This document shows positions 1 to 7,390 of a stretch of DNA of 50,845 bases, piece after piece. Below the pieces are notes generated by a model that worked only from the letters and a program-made list of their open reading frames with translations, did no database searches and was not told where the DNA came from. The first letter of the stretch is position 1. Every line of letters starts with the position of its first letter. The position numbers and the translations under genes were made by a program. Origin of the DNA: Saccharopolyspora aridisoli (GTDB lineage Bacteria; Actinomycetota; Actinomycetes; Mycobacteriales; Pseudonocardiaceae). The stretch lies in assembly GCF_004348445.1 (NCBI RefSeq), contig NZ_SMKV01000038.1, positions 1-50,845 of the forward strand, in the 5' to 3' direction.

Positions 1-103
1 GACGTTGGGGTTGTCGAGGGTGATCAGGGGTGTGACGGGGTGGGTGCCCCACCTCGGCACCCACCCCGTCACACCCCTGATCACCCTCGACAACCCCAAC
101 GTC
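1..103. repeat. Perfect 48-bp inverted repeat at contig start
   Basis: Bases 1-48 are the exact reverse complement of bases 56-103, leaving a 7-base loop (49-55). The right arm is ordinary coding sequence of the mannosidase gene that follows, so the left arm is a fold-back copy of that gene. A perfect inverted copy of coding DNA exactly at a sequence end is typical of a chimeric read or assembly hairpin. A true biological palindrome is possible but less likely. Confidence 0.9.
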
Positions 104-331
104 ATCGTCGAAGCCCTCAAACTCGCCGACGACCGCAGCGGCGACGTCATCGTCCGCCTCTACGAAGCCCGCGGCGCCCAAGCCCGCACCCACCTGACCA
201 CCAGCTTCCCCGCAACCACCATCACCCGAACCGACCTGCTCGAACGACCCACCCACGCACCCCAACCACCCGACGCACCCCTCAAACTCCGCCCCTTCGA
301 AATCCGCACCCTCCGCATCACCCGAGCTTGA
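56..331 (+). CDS. Alpha-mannosidase (GH38), C-terminal end only
   Basis: Only the last 91 codons are present. The peptide contains LDNPNVIVEALKLADDRSG and VRLYEARG, the hallmark of the C-terminal beta-sandwich of bacterial GH38 alpha-mannosidases, and it closes with a short basic tail. The catalytic N-terminal domain, which holds the zinc site and the nucleophile Asp, lies outside the contig. The family hydrolyses terminal alpha-mannosidic bonds, usually in the cytoplasm of bacteria. No start codon is assigned because the sequence upstream of base 56 is the fold-back copy. Family identity is secure from the C-terminal motif; substrate is unknown. Confidence 0.8.
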   Translation, partial: GTHPVTPLITLDNPNVIVEALKLADDRSGDVIVRLYEARGAQARTHLTTSFPATTITRTDLLERPTHAPQPPDAPLKLRPFEIRTLRITRA

Positions 332-339
332 CTCCCTCC

Positions 340-880
340 CGCACCTGAAGGCGGGGAATCCCCACCCGCGCGGGCGGCATGCCGCCGACGAGCTTGCCGC
401 AGCCCGAACGTCTCGGGGGGTCGGCGCGATCACCGAGAGGTTCCGCCCGCACCAGGCACCCGCACCAGCATCGACCGCACCTCGGCCAACGACGCTCGCT
501 GATCGCGCGGGCAAGGCTGCGCTACCTGACATGTTGCCCAACCGACAGGTCTTCGAGGACGACCCTGTGGTTCTCGAGGACGAGTGAGCAACGACCTCGT
601 GCAGCTGGTCACCCCTGCGGTCAGCGATCCTCGCTCGGATCCGGACGACCCTGCCCCGGGCATCGGCCCCGTTGGTGGGGCTCTCCTCCTTCCCCCGAGG
701 CAAGCGCACGCTGAGCAGGCGGGCGCGTACCCGAGCGGAGTGCTCCAGGCTGGTGATCTCCTCCCCGGTCGACAACGTGACCAGCGAACTGATGCCGGCG
801 TCGATGCCCACCACGCACAACCTCCTCCCGACGGAAACGGTGCCCTGGGAGTTCGTGCACTCCCACGGCACCGCACCGCA
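340..880 (-). pseudogene. tnpB: Decayed TnpB (IS200/IS605 OrfB) remnant
   Basis: One minus-strand frame reads VVGIDAGISSLVTLSTGEE and then SLEHSARVRARL, the first RuvC block of TnpB with its catalytic Asp. A shifted frame downstream reads VLENHRVVLEDLSVG, the block carrying the catalytic Glu. The frame is broken between them and the zinc-ribbon C-terminus cannot be followed. At the low-coordinate end, bases 345-365 resemble the GAAGGCGGGGAATCC-type end hairpin of actinobacterial IS605-like elements. TnpA is absent. This is a dead insertion sequence, though its right-end RNA region might survive. Confidence 0.7.
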
Positions 881-893
881 ACAGGGGGCAGGG

Positions 894-1997
894 TCAGCTC
901 AGCAACCGCTGCCAGCTCGCCCGATCGACGACACCGGTGACCGCGAGCCCCGACGCCGCCTGGAACTCCCGCACGACCGACACCATCCGATCACCGAACA
1001 CACCATCCGCCGGCACGTAGCGACCCCGCGAGGTCAACAACACCTGCGCAGCGCGCACCGCCTCACCACCGTCACCCGCTCCCAGCACCGGCGTCACGCC
1101 CTCCCACGCCGAGCCACCGAACAACCCGGGCTCGACCACCCGCGAAGCGGAGCACGACGGAACGCTCGCCCCCCGCTCCACCGCCACCCGCGACGCCGCC
1201 CGCTGCGTCGCCTCACCGAACACACCGTCCACCGGCACCGACATTCCCCGCGCACCCAGCAGCACCTGCAACGCGATCACGTCCGGACCCTGCGCACCCG
1301 GACGCAGCAACGGCCAGCTCACCGGCTGCCTCACCGGCAGGCCCAGCGCCGCACCCACCGACTCCCGCAGCTCCGGAAGCCGCGCGTGGAGCACATCACC
1401 CGGGCACGCCGTGGCCATGTAATCCCGGTGCCCGTAGATCGCACCCGGCTCGATCCCGTACTGCGACACCATGTACGAGCACAGGGACACCAGCGAGTCC
1501 CACAGCGAACCCGGAACCGACGCCTCGGTGTAGGTGCCCTCGTTCTCGATGCCCAGCGCCACTGAGTTCTGCTCACCGGCGTGGGCGCCCTTGACGTGCT
1601 GGGAACCGCCCTCCAGCGCGGCGAGGCTCTTGTGCCGGCCCTCCATCAAGTGCCCGCCGCGCGAGTTGGTGAAGTTCTGACCGGTGTCGGACCAGCCGTT
1701 GCTGTCCATGTGGAAGTCCTGGATCTGCCTCGATAACTCGAAGGCGTGCGACTGCGACGTGTCGTCGCTGTTGGGCGTCGCCGTGTGGTGCACGATGATC
1801 TTGGTCGGCTTGGAGTCCAGCACCTCGATCGAACCGGAAGCGTCCCGCGCGTTCCAGTCCGACGTCGAGGAGATCGACGGAGCCGCCGAGCTCCGCACCG
1901 CCGCGCCGGCGGGCAACCCTGCGAAACCCACTGCGGACACCGCGAGCCCTCCGGCCAGCACCGCACGTCGAGCCACTCGTACCTGTTGTAGTGCCAT
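894..1997 (-). CDS. Secreted N-acetylmuramoyl-L-alanine amidase with two PG-binding domains
   Basis: This 367-residue exported peptidoglycan amidase begins with a twin-arginine signal (RR at 10-11, hydrophobic stretch to about 30, AxA-like end). Residues 45-215 are a PGRP/Amidase_2 domain: IIVHHTATPN gives the zinc His at 70, followed by VALGIENEG and YGHRDYMATACPG with zinc ligands His190 and Cys198. Two PG_binding_1 repeats follow (about 227-300 and 302-366), each with DGVFG. It should cleave the MurNAc-L-Ala bond in the wall, as an autolysin or remodelling enzyme. It is transcribed alone, towards the tnpB remnant. Start is the ATG directly before the Tat motif. Confidence 0.9.
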   Translation of the reverse strand: MALQQVRVARRAVLAGGLAVSAVGFAGLPAGAAVRSSAAPSISSTSDWNARDASGSIEVLDSKPTKIIVHHTATPNSDDTSQSHAFELSRQIQDFHMDSNGWSDTGQNFTNSRGGHLMEGRHKSLAALEGGSQHVKGAHAGEQNSVALGIENEGTYTEASVPGSLWDSLVSLCSYMVSQYGIEPGAIYGHRDYMATACPGDVLHARLPELRESVGAALGLPVRQPVSWPLLRPGAQGPDVIALQVLLGARGMSVPVDGVFGEATQRAASRVAVERGASVPSCSASRVVEPGLFGGSAWEGVTPVLGAGDGGEAVRAAQVLLTSRGRYVPADGVFGDRMVSVVREFQAASGLAVTGVVDRASWQRLLS

Positions 1998-2240
1998 CTC
2001 TTCACTCCCGAAATCGGTCAGCGATCACGAAACAGGGCGCCTGCCCTCGGGGTTCGCCACGCTACGCAGCCGATCACCTGCACGGGAATTACTGGCGACA
2101 AGCCGCCACGAGTTCGCAAAGAAGTAACCAACCGACAATCGCGCCGCACCACGTCATCACCTGGCTCCCCGCACGTCCCCGCTATGGACCGAGATCACCA
2201 GGCCCGACCCGGCCCGGGGCACCAGGGGAGAGCTCACACG

Positions 2241-2552
2241 ATGGACCGCTTCGTCCGATTCCTGCGCCGCCAGATCGACATCGACCTCGAACTGCACAGC
2301 CAGGCCAGAGGCGTTGAAGAAGCCGGAAACGCCACTCACCGCTGCCTCATCGACCCGCTGCGCGGGTTCCGCGAATGCGAGCTCAAATCCCGACTGCTCG
2401 CTCAGCACGACTTGTGCGGCACCGGAGGAGGCCCCTGCGACACCCTCGGCACGAGCTACCCGTCGGAGGACGAACGCGGATGCCTCACCCTGGCCCTGCT
2501 CGGCTTGCCCTACGCGGACCGGCCGGGCTACGCGCCACGATGGCGCCCCTGA
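2241..2552 (+). CDS. DUF6221 family protein
   Basis: 103 residues. The N-terminus MDRFVRFLRRQIDIDLE and the C-terminal TLALLGLPYADRPGYAPRWRP match the conserved ends of DUF6221, a small actinobacterial family of unknown function. The internal RECELKSRLLAQH helix also fits. Start at 2241 is chosen because a GGGGAG ribosome site sits at 2225-2230 and the family pattern begins there; an upstream in-frame ATG at 2184 would add an unrelated proline/glycine stretch. A hairpin follows about 80 bases after the stop. These genes are often found in accessory regions of actinomycetes. Confidence 0.8.
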   Translation: MDRFVRFLRRQIDIDLELHSQARGVEEAGNATHRCLIDPLRGFRECELKSRLLAQHDLCGTGGGPCDTLGTSYPSEDERGCLTLALLGLPYADRPGYAPRWRP

Positions 2553-2629
2553 ACCTCCAGCGAGGGGAGCACGCGTTCGACATGTCGTTCGAAGGCGGGG
2601 CAGGGGCGAGGGAGATGAGCGAGGGGAGC

Positions 2630-2657
2630 AGCCCGGGCGAGTGGGCGCACCCGGGCT
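2630..2657 (+). terminator. Hairpin downstream of the DUF6221 gene
   Basis: AGCCCGGG (2630-2637) pairs with CCCGGGCT (2650-2657) around a 12-base loop. No T-run follows, as is usual for GC-rich actinobacterial terminators. A short frame (MSEGSSPGEWAHPG) also runs through it, so its status is not certain. Confidence 0.4.
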
Positions 2658-2754
2658 GACCAGCGTTAGGAGGTGCTGCCTACCAGGGCGGTCCGGTTGC
2701 GCTTCAACTGGAAGTGAGGTGTGCGCACCACAATTCATGGGTTGATCACGATAT

Positions 2755-2782
2755 TTGGTGGATAATCTACGTTATCCACCAA
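2755..2782. repeat. 11-bp inverted repeat with DnaA-box-like halves
   Basis: TTGGTGGATAA (2755-2765) and TTATCCACCAA (2772-2782) are perfect inverted copies around TCTACG. Each half carries TTATCCACC, one base from the classical DnaA box TTATCCACA. It could be an operator, a protein-binding pair or a small hairpin. No adjacent gene start explains it. Confidence 0.55.
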
Positions 2783-3335
2783 TCGGAGTGATGGGCCCGG
2801 TGGGTGACGAGGACTTCCTCGGGGGATCGAAGCACCCGGTGGGAGCCATCCGCGGTCGTGCACCGCCGGGATTTGAGAGCGCTCGGCAGCTGTGCTGATC
2901 GAGTCGAACCAGCTCGAAGCTTCGTCGGCGACTTTGACTCGCCGGCTCGTTCCGGTGATCGACAACGAGCAAGTGCACTACATGGCCCACCGTTTCGGGG
3001 TCCATCCAGCCCAACCTTCTTGCGTCACAGTGACGGAAATAATGGTTGACAAGGGATCCGCCGGATGAGCAAGGGGAAGGCTTGTCGTCGGCCCCGCCCA
3101 GCCGCTCGAGCGGCACCACCCGAGCGCCGCCGGTCCCGTCGCGCAGTTCTTGCATCCCCATCCGCGTGTCATGCCCTCGGGGCTCTGCGGGCAACACCCA
3201 CCGAACCTCCGGCGCAGCTCGCCGCGGTTGCCTGAGGCGTCTGGCTCGTCACCATGCACCTGCACGCCGTGGCCTCGAGCAGCCTGAAAACCGCCGTCCA
3301 GCAGCCCCTCTCGACATCTTCCCGCACGTTGCCGC

Positions 3336-3363
3336 AACGCCGATAATGCACATTATGTTAAGT
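3336..3363 (+). other. dif: Putative chromosomal dif site (XerC/XerD target)
   Basis: The 28 bases have exact dif architecture: left arm AACGCCGATAA (3336-3346), central hexamer TGCACA (3347-3352), right arm TTATGTTAAGT (3353-3363). The right arm differs by one base from the E. coli XerD arm TTATGTTAAAT. The left arm carries CCGATAA, which is typical of actinobacterial dif sites. XerC/XerD resolve chromosome dimers here during division under FtsK control, so this marks the replication terminus. No coding function is seen across the site. Assignment rests on motif memory; uniqueness in the genome cannot be tested here. Confidence 0.85.
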
Positions 3364-3451
3364 GGAGTGTTCGGAGGCCGGTGCCTGCCCTTCCCCGGGT
3401 GGTTGGTGCGCCGTCCAGGGTTGATCGGCGCACCAACCGGCGTGCTGACGG

Positions 3452-3631
3452 TCAGAGCCTCTTGCCTGCGGCCTTCGCCTTCTTGCAATCGACGCAGTCA
3501 GTACCGCCGTAGAACCACGGCGTCCTGTAGTGGCCCAGTTCGATGGTCTTGCCGCACAAGGTCTCCGCGCGACTGTCCCACCAGCTGACCCTGGCCTTGT
3601 GGGTGTGCTCGTTCGTGATGATCTCCGGCAT
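3452..3631 (-). CDS. Small conserved-type hypothetical protein with Cys motif
   Basis: 59 residues beginning MPEIITNEHTHKARVSWWDS. It carries TLCGK near the middle and a C-terminal CVDCKKAKAAGK, so three cysteines are arranged like a partial zinc ribbon, together with several His. The start is placed at 3631 because AGAAGGGA lies 8 bases upstream; a further in-frame ATG at 3694 lacks such a site. Proteins of this style are frequent, uncharacterised small ORFs in actinomycetes. The gene lies 88 bases beyond dif. Function is unknown; nucleic-acid or metal binding is only a guess. Confidence 0.6.
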   Translation of the reverse strand: MPEIITNEHTHKARVSWWDSRAETLCGKTIELGHYRTPWFYGGTDCVDCKKAKAAGKRL

Positions 3632-3814
3632 CGATCGGTCCCTTCTGCCCGCCGAGTGCGGCGGAGCGATCTCAAAGGATGACGCGATCGACAATCTAGC
3701 TACCCACAGTGATCAACAGGGCTCCAACAACTAGCATTCGATGTACGGCCGCTGCGAAACGGTGAACGGTATGCGACAGAATGCGCGACCGATCACCTTC
3801 CGTGGTCGCAAGTG

Positions 3815-5368
3815 TCAGTCCTCTCCCCTGCGTTCCGCCATGTCGAGGGCGGCGAGGTGGCTGAAGACCATGCAGGCTCCGATCGGGTTCCCGCCGGCGG
3901 GGTAGGTGGTTCCGGACACCGCGGCCATCGAGTTCCCGGCTGCGTACAGCCCTGGGATGATCCGGCCTTCGGTGTCGAGCACGCGGGCCCGTGCGTCGGT
4001 GCGCAGGCCGCCCTTGGTGCCGAGGTCGGAGACTCCGAAGGCTGCGGCGTGGAAGGGGCCCTTCTCGATGGGGACCAGGGGTGATGCGCCGTCGGTGAAG
4101 GCGCGGTCGAAGGGTTCGTCGCCGCGTGCGAAGTCCTCGTCGGTTCCGGCTTCGGCGTAGCTGTTGAAGCGAATGACGGTGCGTTCCAGGTCGTCGGCGG
4201 GGACGCCGATCTTGGTGGCGAGTTCGTCGAGGGTGTTGGCGGTGTGCCACAGTCCGGCGTCGACGTAGTCCTGGGTGTCGCCCAGCGGCACGCTGGTGGA
4301 CTGGACTGGTGGCCTCTCCCCTGCTCTGTCGTCGTAGATCAGCCAGTACGGGAGGCTCATGTGGCCGTCGGCGAGGCGGGCGAGGATGCGTCGGCCGATG
4401 CGGTCGTAGGCGGCGGATTCGTTGACGAAGCGTTCGCCGTGGTCGTCGACGAAGATGCCTGCGGTGAACCAGAGGGAGAACGTCGATGAGCCGTCGGGGT
4501 GGGTGATGCCGGGTGACCACCAGGCTTCGGACATGAGGTCGGTGTCGGCTTCGGCGGCGATGCCGGCGAGCGTGGCCAGGCCCTGGTTGCTGGGTGGGCC
4601 CATGGCGTCGCGTGCGGTGCCGGGGACGGCGTGGTCGGTGCGCATCTGCTCGTTGTGCTCGAATCCGCCTGCGGCGATGAGGACGCCGTGGCGGGCGTGG
4701 ATGTGGCGCCGTTGGCCGTCCTGGGTGACCACTGCGCCGGTGACTGTGCCGCGGGTGCGGAGGAGTTCGTCGCAGACGGCGTTGCGGCGCAGGTCGGTGT
4801 GAGTCTGTTTGGACAGGGCGATGAGCAGTCGTGCGAGCAGTGCTTGGCCGCCGAAGAGCCCGTCCGGGAGGGGTTCGTGGGCGCGTTCGGTGCCCAGTGG
4901 TGGGCGGAGGGTGTCGCGGAGGTCTCCGAGTTTTTCGGCTTTGACGGGTTTGGCCATGATGTGGCGGCCGGTGGCGCTGGCTCGGGGTGCGGAGCCGAAG
5001 TAGTCGGGCCACGGGAAGGGCGTGAACTTGAAGTCGCTGTCGGCTTCGAGGTAGTCGACGAGTGGTGCGCCGGTGTTGACGAAGGCGTCTTGGAGTTCGG
5101 TGGGTGTGCGGTCGCCGACGACGGCGTGGAAGTAGGTGCGGGCGTCGTCGAGGGTGTCGTGGTCGCCTGCGCGTTGGAGTGCGGCGTTGCAGGGGAACCA
5201 CATGCCGCCGCCGGAGTAGGCGGTGGTGCCTCCGAAGTGGGTGGATGCTTCGGCCACGATGACCGAGAGTCCTTCTCGGGCGGCGGTGTAGGCGCCGGTG
5301 AGGGCGCCTCCGCCGGATCCGATGACGAGCACGTCGCATTCGTCGTTCGGGTCATGCTGGATCGCCAT
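3815..5368 (-). CDS. FAD-dependent oxidoreductase, 3-ketosteroid delta1-dehydrogenase-like
   Basis: 517 residues, the usual size for the KstD / fumarate reductase flavoprotein group. The N-terminal VLVIGSGGGALTGA (about 13-26) is the dinucleotide-binding fold for FAD, followed by VAEAS and GGTTAYSGGGMW typical of the group. Near the end, GTTYPAGGNPIGACMVF matches the KstD FAD-binding block whose Tyr is catalytic. KstD enzymes introduce the 1,2 double bond into 3-ketosteroids. No other steroid genes are nearby, so the substrate may differ. ATG at 5368 is preferred; a TTG at 5392 is possible and has AGGAA closer to it. Confidence 0.75.
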   Translation of the reverse strand: MAIQHDPNDECDVLVIGSGGGALTGAYTAAREGLSVIVAEASTHFGGTTAYSGGGMWFPCNAALQRAGDHDTLDDARTYFHAVVGDRTPTELQDAFVNTGAPLVDYLEADSDFKFTPFPWPDYFGSAPRASATGRHIMAKPVKAEKLGDLRDTLRPPLGTERAHEPLPDGLFGGQALLARLLIALSKQTHTDLRRNAVCDELLRTRGTVTGAVVTQDGQRRHIHARHGVLIAAGGFEHNEQMRTDHAVPGTARDAMGPPSNQGLATLAGIAAEADTDLMSEAWWSPGITHPDGSSTFSLWFTAGIFVDDHGERFVNESAAYDRIGRRILARLADGHMSLPYWLIYDDRAGERPPVQSTSVPLGDTQDYVDAGLWHTANTLDELATKIGVPADDLERTVIRFNSYAEAGTDEDFARGDEPFDRAFTDGASPLVPIEKGPFHAAAFGVSDLGTKGGLRTDARARVLDTEGRIIPGLYAAGNSMAAVSGTTYPAGGNPIGACMVFSHLAALDMAERRGED

Positions 5369-5500
5369 GCAACTCAGTAGAACATGTTTCAATTCCTGTG
5401 GCGAGGCGTGGACCGGCCCTGCCCCGGCTAGGTGATGCCTCAGGGGCGGGTCCGGTGCTCCCCCGAGTCGCGACGGCCTCCGGGTCGCTAACTTCGCGGT

Positions 5501-5911
5501 ATGACTACCGGAGTTTCGCGGCTGTCGTGGCCGCTGATCGTGGTGCTCGGGGTGTTCGCACTGGTGCGGCCGATCCTGAACATCACCGGCGCCATGGACG
5601 TGCTCGGCAAACCGGTGGGGCCGGTGCTGGTGACGGTGGTGATCTCGACGGTCTGGCTCGCGGCGGTGGTGTGGCGGCGCAGCGCCCGTCCGGTGGCGAC
5701 TTTGACCTGCGCCGGGCTGGTCTACGGGGTGCTGGCGGTAGTGCTGAGCGCGGTGCTCTCACCCATCCTGCGTGGCGAGCTGGTGGGCCCGCTCGCCACG
5801 CCCGGTGGGATCGGAGTGGTGATGGTCTTGCTGGTCAACGCCGGCTGGGGTGCCGCTGTGGGCGTGGTGGCGTTGGCGCTGGAATTACGGCTCGAGCACG
5901 CGGGCCGGTGA
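5501..5911 (+). CDS. Four-helix integral membrane protein, unknown function
   Basis: 136 residues with about four hydrophobic segments (10-30, 42-60, 68-90, 104-128) separated by short polar loops and ending in a charged EHAGR tail. No catalytic or transport motif was recognised. Small four-helix proteins of this kind are common and uncharacterised in actinobacteria. It stands between the divergent KstD-like gene and the methyltransferase. The 298 bases downstream show no gene I can support. ATG at 5501 is the first in frame; a clear ribosome site is not visible, so it may be leaderless. Confidence 0.6.
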   Translation: MTTGVSRLSWPLIVVLGVFALVRPILNITGAMDVLGKPVGPVLVTVVISTVWLAAVVWRRSARPVATLTCAGLVYGVLAVVLSAVLSPILRGELVGPLATPGGIGVVMVLLVNAGWGAAVGVVALALELRLEHAGR

Positions 5912-6209
5912 GCCGTGGTTTTCGAACTCGGTAGGCGGTCGAGGTGCCTGGGAGCAGCGGTTGCGGGAGCACTGGGGCGGATCGGGCTCTGGTGGGTTCG
6001 GGCTTCCGCCTGCCGGTGGTGCTGGGCGGGTTCTCCACCACTTCCCCACGCCGATCACGAGCTGTCGATCGCGCGGTGGCAGTAGCTGCTCGGTGAGGCG
6101 GGTTCGGGGTGCGTCGTGTGGCCGACCACGGGTGGCGTTCGACCTATGCCGTGGAGGCGTTCGGGGTGAGTTGAGCTCGCCGCGCCGGTGGCGGTTCTAG
6201 GCTCCTGGC

Positions 6210-6851
6210 ATGGCGGGTGACGACGATCTGGATGCGTTGTTGGCTGAGCAGGTCGCTTACTACCGGGCGGTCGCCGGTGAGTACGGCGATTACGGGGCGA
6301 TGCCGGGCGCGTCTGCGCTCGGTGCGGTCGTCGAGGAGTTCGCGCCGGCAGGGCGTGTGTTGGAGCTGGCGTGCGGGCCGGGTGTGTGGACTCCGCTGCT
6401 GGCGCGGCACGCCGATGAGGTGACGGCGGTGGATGCGTCTGCGGAGATGTTGGCCAGGGCCGCTGCCCGGGTGGATGAGCGGGTGCGGTGGGTGCGGGCC
6501 GATGTGTTCGGGTGGCGTCCGGAGGGTGTTTTCGACGTGGTGTTCTTCGGGTTCTGGTTGTCGCACGTGCCGCGGGAGCGGTTCGCGGAGTTCTGGGCGA
6601 TGGTGGCGGGTTGTTTGGCGCCTGGTGGGCGGGTGTTGTTCGTCGATGATGCGTTGCGCGCTCCGGAGGAGTTGGTGGAGGGCGCGGAGTCGTCGGTGAT
6701 TCGGCGGTGGGCTGGTGGTGGGGTGCACCGGTTGGTGAAGGTGGCCTATCGGCCGGAGCAGTTGGCGCGGGCGTTGGCGGGGTTGGGCTGGTCGGTGCGC
6801 AGGTGGGTGAGACGGTGTGGCCGTTCTACTGGGGTGCGGGTCATCGGGTGA
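6210..6851 (+). CDS. Class I SAM-dependent methyltransferase with shifted C-terminus
   Basis: 213 residues. GRVLELACGPGVWT (about 48-61) is motif I for S-adenosylmethionine, VTAVDASAEMLA motif II, FDVVFFGFWLSHVP motif IV and LAPGGRVLFVDD motif V. It should methylate an unknown small molecule or protein. After about residue 196 the family pattern moves to another frame: bases 6799-6852 read ETVWPFYWGAGH, as expected for the family end, but out of frame with the body. A one-base change near 6796-6806 explains this. The protein may be slightly altered, or the base may be a sequencing error. TAGGCT just before the ATG suggests a leaderless start. Confidence 0.8.
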   Translation: MAGDDDLDALLAEQVAYYRAVAGEYGDYGAMPGASALGAVVEEFAPAGRVLELACGPGVWTPLLARHADEVTAVDASAEMLARAAARVDERVRWVRADVFGWRPEGVFDVVFFGFWLSHVPRERFAEFWAMVAGCLAPGGRVLFVDDALRAPEELVEGAESSVIRRWAGGGVHRLVKVAYRPEQLARALAGLGWSVRRWVRRCGRSTGVRVIG

Positions 6852-6925
6852 GGTGAGTGGAACGGGGTGGGGGGTGTGGTGCGTCGGATCGGTGAGTGCA
6901 CCGGTTCGGCAGAGGAGTGGGCGTG

Positions 6926-7372
6926 GTGGACGACGCGTGGCCCGAGATGGTGGATGGTTGGGAGTTGGCTCGTTCGCAGGGGCGGGAGACCTATCGCAGG
7001 CGGTTGGCCAACAACGTGACGGTGTTGGTGATCTGGGAGACCGTTGCGGGTGTGGGTCGGGTGAAGGCACGGGTGGGTTCGGCGGGGTTGGGTCGGGAGT
7101 TGACCTGCAGCCGGGCGGATTTCCGGGATCGTGAGGCGTTGTGGTCGGCGGCGTGGTGCGTGGTGGAGATGGCCGCGAACCTGCCGTTGTTCGAGGGTGC
7201 TGCGAGGAGGTCGGCGGATCCGTCGTTGCGGGAGCGTGTCGCCGGGTGCGTGGAGGTCGATGCGGGCGCGTTGACGTTCACGCTGGTCAGTGGTCAGGAG
7301 GTGACGGTGGTGCTCGCGGATGAGCAGGTGGCGGATTTGTCTCGGGCGTTGCAGGTGGTCGCCAGGGCTTGA
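6926..7372 (+). CDS. Hypothetical protein
   Basis: About 148 residues starting MVDDAWPEMVDGW if GTG at 6926 is used; AGAGGAG at 6911-6917 gives the right spacing, and GTG 6923 is equally possible. The sequence alternates amphipathic strands and helices (VTVLVIWETVAGVGRVKARV, then LWSAAWCVVEMAANL) with no cysteines in pairs, signal or membrane segment. I do not recognise the family. It follows the methyltransferase by about 75 bases on the same strand and could be cotranscribed with it. Codon usage is typical of the contig, so it is likely a real gene. Confidence 0.6.
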   Translation: MDDAWPEMVDGWELARSQGRETYRRRLANNVTVLVIWETVAGVGRVKARVGSAGLGRELTCSRADFRDREALWSAAWCVVEMAANLPLFEGAARRSADPSLRERVAGCVEVDAGALTFTLVSGQEVTVVLADEQVADLSRALQVVARA

Positions 7373-7390
7373 CCGGCCACCTGCTGGTGC

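Larger units (their letters stand above)
2553..3335. other. Gene-poor stretch before dif
   Basis: No frame here shows recognisable family motifs or convincing codon bias on either strand. It contains the terminator-like hairpin at 2630, an 11-bp inverted repeat at 2755 and, immediately after, the dif site. Gene-poor sequence flanking dif is common. Confidence 0.5.

Noticed and set aside
2581..2658. Small peptide MSFEGGAGAREMSEGSSPGEWAHPG as a possible secreted peptide or RiPP
   Set aside because: No ribosome site at proper distance, no processing gene nearby, and a terminator-like hairpin covers its end.
3696..5339. Very long Arg/His/Pro-rich minus-strand frame
   Set aside because: It lies over the KstD-like gene in another frame of the same strand; composition is that of an out-of-frame GC-rich shadow.
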